DNA from: Oscarella lobularis
Taxonomy: Eukaryota > Porifera > Homoscleromorpha > Homosclerophorida > Oscarellidae
Direction of reading: 5' to 3'
Assembly: GCF_947507565.1 (NCBI RefSeq)
Contig: NC_089176.1
Location: 1,922,001-1,986,000, forward strand
Length of the DNA: 64,000 bases
Shown here: positions 58,440 to 64,000 of the stretch, piece by piece
How positions within the stretch are numbered: the stretch's first letter is position 1
Layout: each line of letters starts with the position of its first letter
Notes under the pieces: model-generated
Seen by the model: the letters and a program-made list of their open reading frames with translations, nothing else
Database searches by the model: none
Told to the model about the DNA's origin: nothing
Made by a program: the position numbers and the translations under genes

Positions 58440-59010
58440 CCGGGGCGATAGAGCGGCCCTACTCTTGGTGGTATGAGTGATAACTACCATTCCCCACTTG
58501 GGCAAGACGCTGTGGGCAAAATCGCGGTCCTCCCGGGTCTTGGGTTAATGACTCCCCCAGTGCCCCGGTGGCGAGGGTACCCCCTTTGGGCCTTAAAGGG
58601 GTATACTGAAGGCCTTAACCTGCGGGATGATTGGGTGATCCCACCTCCTTGGAGGCTGGAGGTTAACTCGTCTAATTCGCCCTCCTCCTTGCGGCTTGGG
58701 TGATAGTCGCCCTGGATGACATGGGAGTATGTCACACCCCTTGGACCTGGGGGGAAGTTAGGTCCCTGCTCACTCTCCTCAATGGGAGTAAGTTGAGAAG
58801 AGGACAAGGAGCGCCTAAGAAGACGCCGAGGACAAGGAGCATTGGATCACCTCTCCCCTCAGTGGGGGAGGTGAAGGCTTGTTTCCCCCATTTGGGGGAG
58901 ACGAGGAACGCGTGGAGGGAAGACCATAGCTCTTCTCTCCTCGCATCAAAGACCAAGGGTAGACCATTTTTGTTTGATTTTGTACATCCGGGACTTTATT
59001 TAATAAAATT
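58440..59010 (+). mobile_element. Hairpin-rich repeat-like block, possible LINE or SINE piece
   Basis: GC-rich DNA unlike its flanks, with many successive local inverted repeats, for example CACCTCTCCCC/GGGGGAGGTG (58848-58873), CTTGTTTCCCCC/GGGGGAGACGAG (58878-58905), GTACCCCCTTT/AAAGGGGTAT (58578-58603) and GGACCT/AGGTCC (58743-58765). It ends in an A/T-rich stretch with AATAAA (about 59001). Two short open frames overlap it (58473-58703; 58700-59182) but show no known domain. I did not recognise the family. Confidence 0.4.
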
Positions 59011-59182
59011 TGAACATACTCCTCCCTACATTTACTGCTTTCTGCCCTATCTATCTACGCGAAACTTACCTGCCGGTGGCGCATGCAAGGACGAGCCTGC
59101 GCAGGGCTCTCTTGCAGGAGCCCTACGCCTAATTGTATTACGCGCAAAAAAAGGAAATATAAAAAAGCTAATGGTTTTGTGA

Positions 59183-60723
59183 TTTCCGTCTTCGTCATCA
59201 TCATCATCAGTAATTAGACGGCAAAAACGTGCTGCTTAAAATTTTGTAAAGGTTGAACTCCCCTGCATAAGACTTTGTACCTCATCTGAATGCCTGCCCA
59301 GATGAAGATTAGCAGTTCCCAAAGAGGGTCTTACTAAACTAAAGTTTTCTATTTCTCACCGGAATATCCTTCAAGTTCAAAACAAAAAACAGAACTTCCC
59401 AATTGGAGGCAAACGGCTGTCTCTGCAATGTGAAAACTCTCTTACGAACGCTACAAAACACACGTGGGTTTTACTTTATTGGCATCTTCAGGGGAAAAAA
59501 TTCGTGCTTGCAACTGTGCCGAAAGATTCCCGTGCACTTCCGTGAACACCAACGCAAGCATCAGAGCTGTATTCAACGTCGACATAGAACTTTTCCTTGA
59601 AACTAGAAACGGTAAATGTAGCCTCCCAAATCATTTGTTGCCGGTGCGGTGAGTCCAAGAGAACACAGGGAACACAGGGATAGAGAGATACGGGGATAGC
59701 CAGGTATAAAGGTACAGGAAATAGAAGAATAGAAGAAAACAGGGGTCGGTGTACAGCGTACATAACTGTTCTATATATACCGTTGTACCCTTGCACCCTC
59801 TGTATCCCTCTATTTGCTGTTATTCCTCTATTTGTTGTATTCTGTAGCAGGACTTCCATAAAAACTCACCTCAAGTGACCAGACCACTTCCATCTAAAAG
59901 AAGAAGCAATCGCCGCGCTTAGATCGTTTTATTCGACCCTCCCTTCCTTGCCTAGCTTTGCCCCGATTCTCGCCACGTGGTGGCTATTCGCGTCGAAAGC
60001 GTTCCATAAAACGTCGCTCGTTGAATCGTATGTACAAACTAGTGCAAAGAAAAGAACGAAGTCTCATTTCTCGGGCGGGGCCCCAATAAGAGCTCGCGAA
60101 CCAACTAGACTAGACTGTGCACGATCCTTATCCAATAGCAGTAGCTAAATTATGAGCAATGCAGTGCTTAGCAACAGCAGATACGCCGCATGCAACGGAA
60201 AATGGCCTTCGCGAGCAAGTCGCGCTGAGTAACCGCTTGCGCCATTTTCGGAGCGTCAGCGGAGTCCTTGGACGTTCAGTAATGCACGGAGAATTGCGCC
60301 GCCGGCTCGCGGTAAACCTGGGATCCGTGTTTCAGTGCTCAGACCAGCGAATACAGTAGCGGACCGTAGCGCAAGCGGACAAGACGTCTCTGACTAACGC
60401 ACTCTAGACTTCCGGTCTACACTGTACAAGACTGAGAAAAAAAGTCAAGCGTTTTTCGCTTTAATTAAACGAGTAGATATATTACCAGGTAAACGTTTAG
60501 TCTGCCAGACTTGTATTTTTGCAAGCATACAGGTAATACAAAGGACTCATATTTTTCTGTATAAAGAATAACGTGTATTACGAAACAATCCGTTCATGTA
60601 CCTTTCCCACCACAAAACAAGATGAAGGAATTTCATGACAGACAAAAATCTTCGCTCAAATGCCAACATTATAGGAGTTTCACCAGACTACAAAACATTA
60701 ATTACGCTTGCCTAAATTGACAA
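59183..60723. other. Intergenic, no gene recognised
   Basis: Includes purine-rich GAACACAGGGA/ATAGAAGAA-like sequence near 59650-59740 and a CpG-rich stretch near 60160-60420. Short open frames occur on both strands without convincing splice sites or known motifs. Confidence 0.4.
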
Positions 60724-63487
60724 TCACTGATAACTTACGCCATTTTTTTCATTAGAATCCGCACCAGATTCAACAAGAAATTGTACAATATCAACGTGTC
60801 CACCTTTAGAGCATGTCAAATGTAACAAACTGTTGCCATTTCACTAAGTATTGCAAGATTATTGAGAAATCAACAAGACAATAAAGGTCTATCACCTTAA
60901 ATTTCAAAGAACACCCCATCTTCACAAGGCGTTTCACGACGACGAGAAGCCCACTTTGGCACGCATATGCCAAAGGAGTAAAGCCACTCTAATTCGATAC
61001 AAAATAAGATCAATTTTTTTATTTTTGACATACGTTATCTATTTCATTGTAATCGCTCCACTCTCGATTAAAAATTGCGATACGTCATCGTGTCCATTTT
61101 CACAGGCCAAGTGAAGTAAAATTTGATTAGACTACGGCACATTGACAAAGGAAATATACTATTTCAAAACAGAGAGAGTTTTTAGACGCACCCTATTCTT
61201 CTGATTGAAAGAGCACACATCCAACTTGGCAAGTAAACGAACTATTGACAACAACCCACTGCGGAAAGCATTCATTAGAGGAGTGCATCCACTCTGCAAC
61301 GTTATACGAATAAATGACAAAAGCAAATAAAACAGAAAAAATTCTTACATAATCCTCATCGTTCACGCTGATTCCAAAATCGATTAGACAATGTGCCACT
61401 TTAGCTCCACGACAAGTTTTGCAAGCCAAATGCAGAACGTTCTCTCCAGCCTTTAATTAATAATAATGCCACATCAAATTCTCTGCGGAATATAACACAA
61501 CCTTGTTTTTCGTAAGCAAATCCCACTTTCGCGTTTGAAGTAGCGTTTTTACTGTGATCGCGTCACCGCCTCTAAACGCTTACATCAACGACGTTTCCAT
61601 CATCTGTAGTTAGAACAACGTTAGATGTCAACTGATTACAATATTGCATACATCATCTGCTTCTTTCGGATCCATCCCCCATTCCTTCATTAAATACTCC
61701 GCCGTTGACGTGTGTCCATTTCCACAGCTCAGATGAAGACCCGATTTTCCGCCCTAAAATTGCAACCCAAACGAACGCTTTAGTCGCTTTTAACATTGTA
61801 CTGTATTGTATACCTTATCTTTTGCTCGCCAATTACAGCCTCTTTTACACAGAAGCTCGACGACTATCTGCAATCCTTTTTTGCAGGCGACAAGAAATAC
61901 GGTCTCTCCATCCTAAAATCAGCAAACGAACATCAGTAAGAGTCGTAAAAATCATAGCTAACAAACATTGTTGATTGATTCCAATCCAAAGGCGTTTCTT
62001 TGTGGAGATGGCTCCTGGCAAATTTCAATTAATTAAATACGGACAACTCTCACACGGAGAATTCAATCTCACAACTGACGCTGATCCGAGTCCAACGTTT
62101 ACGTTACAATCGTCGAAGAAATTTTCAATCAAGTAAAAAAACACTTTCTGTTTTGAACACGCGAGCGACAAATGAAGAGCGTTATTTCCCCACTGCACAA
62201 TCCAATTATACATATTGCTTTTCCGCTTTATACAATAACCTGATCTCTGACTGATATCTTGCAACGTTTTTTCTGCAGCCATTTTACTAAAATTTTAGTT
62301 CAACGTTGCCACCTTTGACAGCACTCAAAAACGGCGTAATTCCGACCTATCAGAATCACTTATAAATTACTATGACGATTATGGATGTCTCTACCTCTGC
62401 TTTCTGTTCCAAATCTAGACCGTGTTCATTTATATACCTTCGAAGTATCACAGTAATTGAATCCTTTAGAGACAAGCCAATCCATTGCTTCCGTCTTACC
62501 TCCCAAACATGCCAGATGCAATGCACCTAATCCCATCTTATTTAATAAAAACATCACAGTCTCTGGTTTGTTATCAGAAGAATTATTCCATGCTTGCATC
62601 CCTTCTCAACTACATATCTCATGATTTCAACATTTCCAGCCTCACATTAAACCAAGAAAGGAGTTGTTTTCCACTATGACAAATATATAGCGACTTGTGA
62701 CACATATTATCATTACAAATCTGGTTACATAATCCTTGGCTTCAATAATAGCGCCACGGTTAGCTAATAATTTGACCACATTTAATTTGTTCAACTTGCA
62801 TGCCCAATGTAAAGGCGTTTTTTCGTTCTATTAGGATCAATCAATGGTGCAAATTAATTAATAAAGCTATCCTTTACAAACCTTATCAGCTGCTTCAAGC
62901 AGTGCTTTGTTGTCGAGAAGAATAGAACAAATCTCAACATTTCCTGATATCATCACAGCCACAATGAAGAGCGGTGACACAATACTACACCAAAAAATCA
63001 TAAATCCGATCTATCATACTAGGAACACTACTACTTTGTTTTTTAGATTAACGTTGCATTGTTTTTCGACGAGCTTTTGCACAATTGATACCAGCCCGAA
63101 TTGGCTGGCATAGAGCAAAGTTCTACCTCCTTTCTGTATGATCATACAGTTCATTACTAATCCCGTTTCTCCTATCTTCTTTTAGATTCAATATTTGCTC
63201 CCAAATCGATCAAAACTGCGGCGATCTCTTCCTTTCGGAGCCAGCAAGCCAAATGAAGAGCTGACACTTCGATCTGCGTAAAGAAAACTCGATTGCCAAC
63301 GAAGAAAAGTGCTGAAACTGAGATCAACATTGTCAGCGTCCACCAAAGGTCCTCTGCTGTCGACGGAAATTCCTAGTTCGTCGATTAGGCGCTTCACTTC
63401 GATGTGATCGCCACTTCTTAGGGCCCGGAAGAGGACGATTGGCCCACAGAGACTGGAGAGAGAAGGGACGCCTCTTTTCGTGCCCAT
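60724..63487 (-). CDS. Multi-exon ankyrin-repeat protein
   Basis: Starts at 63487 (MGTKRGVPSL); exon 1 (63487-63329) ends with a GTTGAT donor and exon 2 begins at 63273. Translated minus-strand blocks repeatedly give ankyrin consensus pieces: VSALHLACWLRKEEIAAVLI, GGRTLLYASQFGLVSIVQ, KTPLHWACKLNKLNVVKLL, GKSGLHLSCGNGHTSTAEYL, LLHLACENGHDDVSQFLI, and near the end LLHLTCSKGGHVDIVQFLV. At least ten repeats are seen, each roughly one small exon. The end of exon 2 (near 63180) lacks an evident GT donor before an in-frame stop, so that joint is unresolved and the gene could be damaged. The 3' end is also unsure: GGCGTAAGT near 60733 could be a donor rather than the last codons before TGA. Ankyrin repeats mediate protein binding; the specific role is unknown. 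Confidence 0.7.
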
Positions 63488-63989
63488 CGCCCTTTTTCTC
63501 CGGCCCCGTCCAGACTGGTAAACGCCACCCGTCTATTGTTTTTGATCACTCGTTCCGTTCGATCACGTGAGTGGGTCCAAGTAGACACACTTTGATTCCT
63601 ACAAAATGTATCCTACTGATCATCAACGCCAATTCACCTTCCTGAAATAATTTCGAAATCGTCCCCTCCCCAGCCATCCATGCACACGTTCATATGATTG
63701 TCATGTAGGCCTAACTTCTATTTTTCCTATTTTCCTATTAATTCTCTACTCAACCAGAAATCCGCATGTTTCTTTCACAGTGCACGTCAGCTTTGTGTAC
63801 ATTTTTTCATACGTTTCATAGTGAGGAAGATCAAAGACGATTGAAACTGAAAAAAAAACGGTCCGGATTGCCTGATCTTGCCTTTTGATAATTTTAATAA
63901 ATATTGCGCTTTGTTACAGTATTAGAGTAAATCGAAATTGACATGATTCGTGTGCCTTAGCAGCCTATTCTAATTTCACCTCTCATTTC
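63488..63989. other. Upstream flank of the ankyrin-repeat gene
   Basis: No gene seen. It probably includes the promoter of the minus-strand gene. Confidence 0.4.
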
Positions 63990-64000
63990 NNNNNNNNNNN
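63990..64000. other. Assembly gap (N run)
   Basis: Eleven N at the end of the window. Confidence 1.

Noticed and set aside
60150-60430. CpG-rich block considered as a tRNA or small RNA gene
   Set aside because: No cloverleaf or box A/B pattern could be built by eye.

Overview
This window is nuclear DNA of an animal. It has many short introns (mostly 42-70 nt), secreted proteins built from extracellular modules, a full-length outer-arm axonemal dynein heavy chain, and a DIRS-superfamily tyrosine-recombinase retrotransposon. Compact introns, complement-type modules and ciliary genes together suggest an early-branching marine invertebrate, possibly a homoscleromorph sponge. That lineage is an inference from gene content only.

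Layout. (1) 1-31.2 kb is a tandem array of complement factor B-like genes: a 3' fragment (A, 1-1579), four intact genes (B 4007-7417, C 14255-17615, D 20903-24345, F 27874-31228), a frameshifted copy (E, about 25.26-26.22 kb) and smaller relics. Each intact gene encodes signal peptide - CUB - a second unassigned domain - three sushi/CCP modules - vWA - serine protease-like domain, one domain per exon, with every intron in phase 1. The protease domain lacks the catalytic His and Ser and, in intact copies, the Asp; the vWA domain lacks the DxSxS metal motif. (2) Inside the array, between B and C, sit a 179-bp MITE (7580-7758, TTAT target duplication) and a 4.9-kb DIRS/Ngaro-like element (7793-12684, minus strand) with near-identical 126-bp direct repeats, a spliced gag, RT-RNase H with an in-frame amber codon, and a truncated recombinase. 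(3) 31981-38051 is an SGSM3 orthologue (TBC, SH3, RUN). Its 5' exons were copied with the array: a long dead copy at 18.27-20.09 kb and exon-1 relics at 24.7 and 26.8 kb. (4) 38397-40289 is an intronless gene for a secreted glycoside-hydrolase-like protein. (5) 41211-56908 is a 26-exon gene for the outer-arm beta dynein heavy chain (DNAH9/11/17 type); the exons assigned sum to exactly 4,476 codons plus stop. (6) 57.0-60.7 kb holds a probable minus-strand terminal exon and a hairpin-rich repeat-like block. (7) 60.7-63.5 kb is a minus-strand ankyrin-repeat gene. The window ends in an N gap.

How it fits together. The array shares one core promoter design (TATAAAAG, then a conserved TTTGGCAGTCTC-like block) and an upstream bZIP/ETS-like module about 285-300 bp before the TATA box, so the paralogues are probably co-regulated. 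The array grew by unequal exchange that repeatedly captured the neighbouring SGSM3 5' end. The combination of factor B architecture, an added CUB domain and consistently dead catalytic and metal sites in all paralogues is the most unusual feature. It suggests a family of non-enzymatic, complement-like recognition or scaffold proteins.
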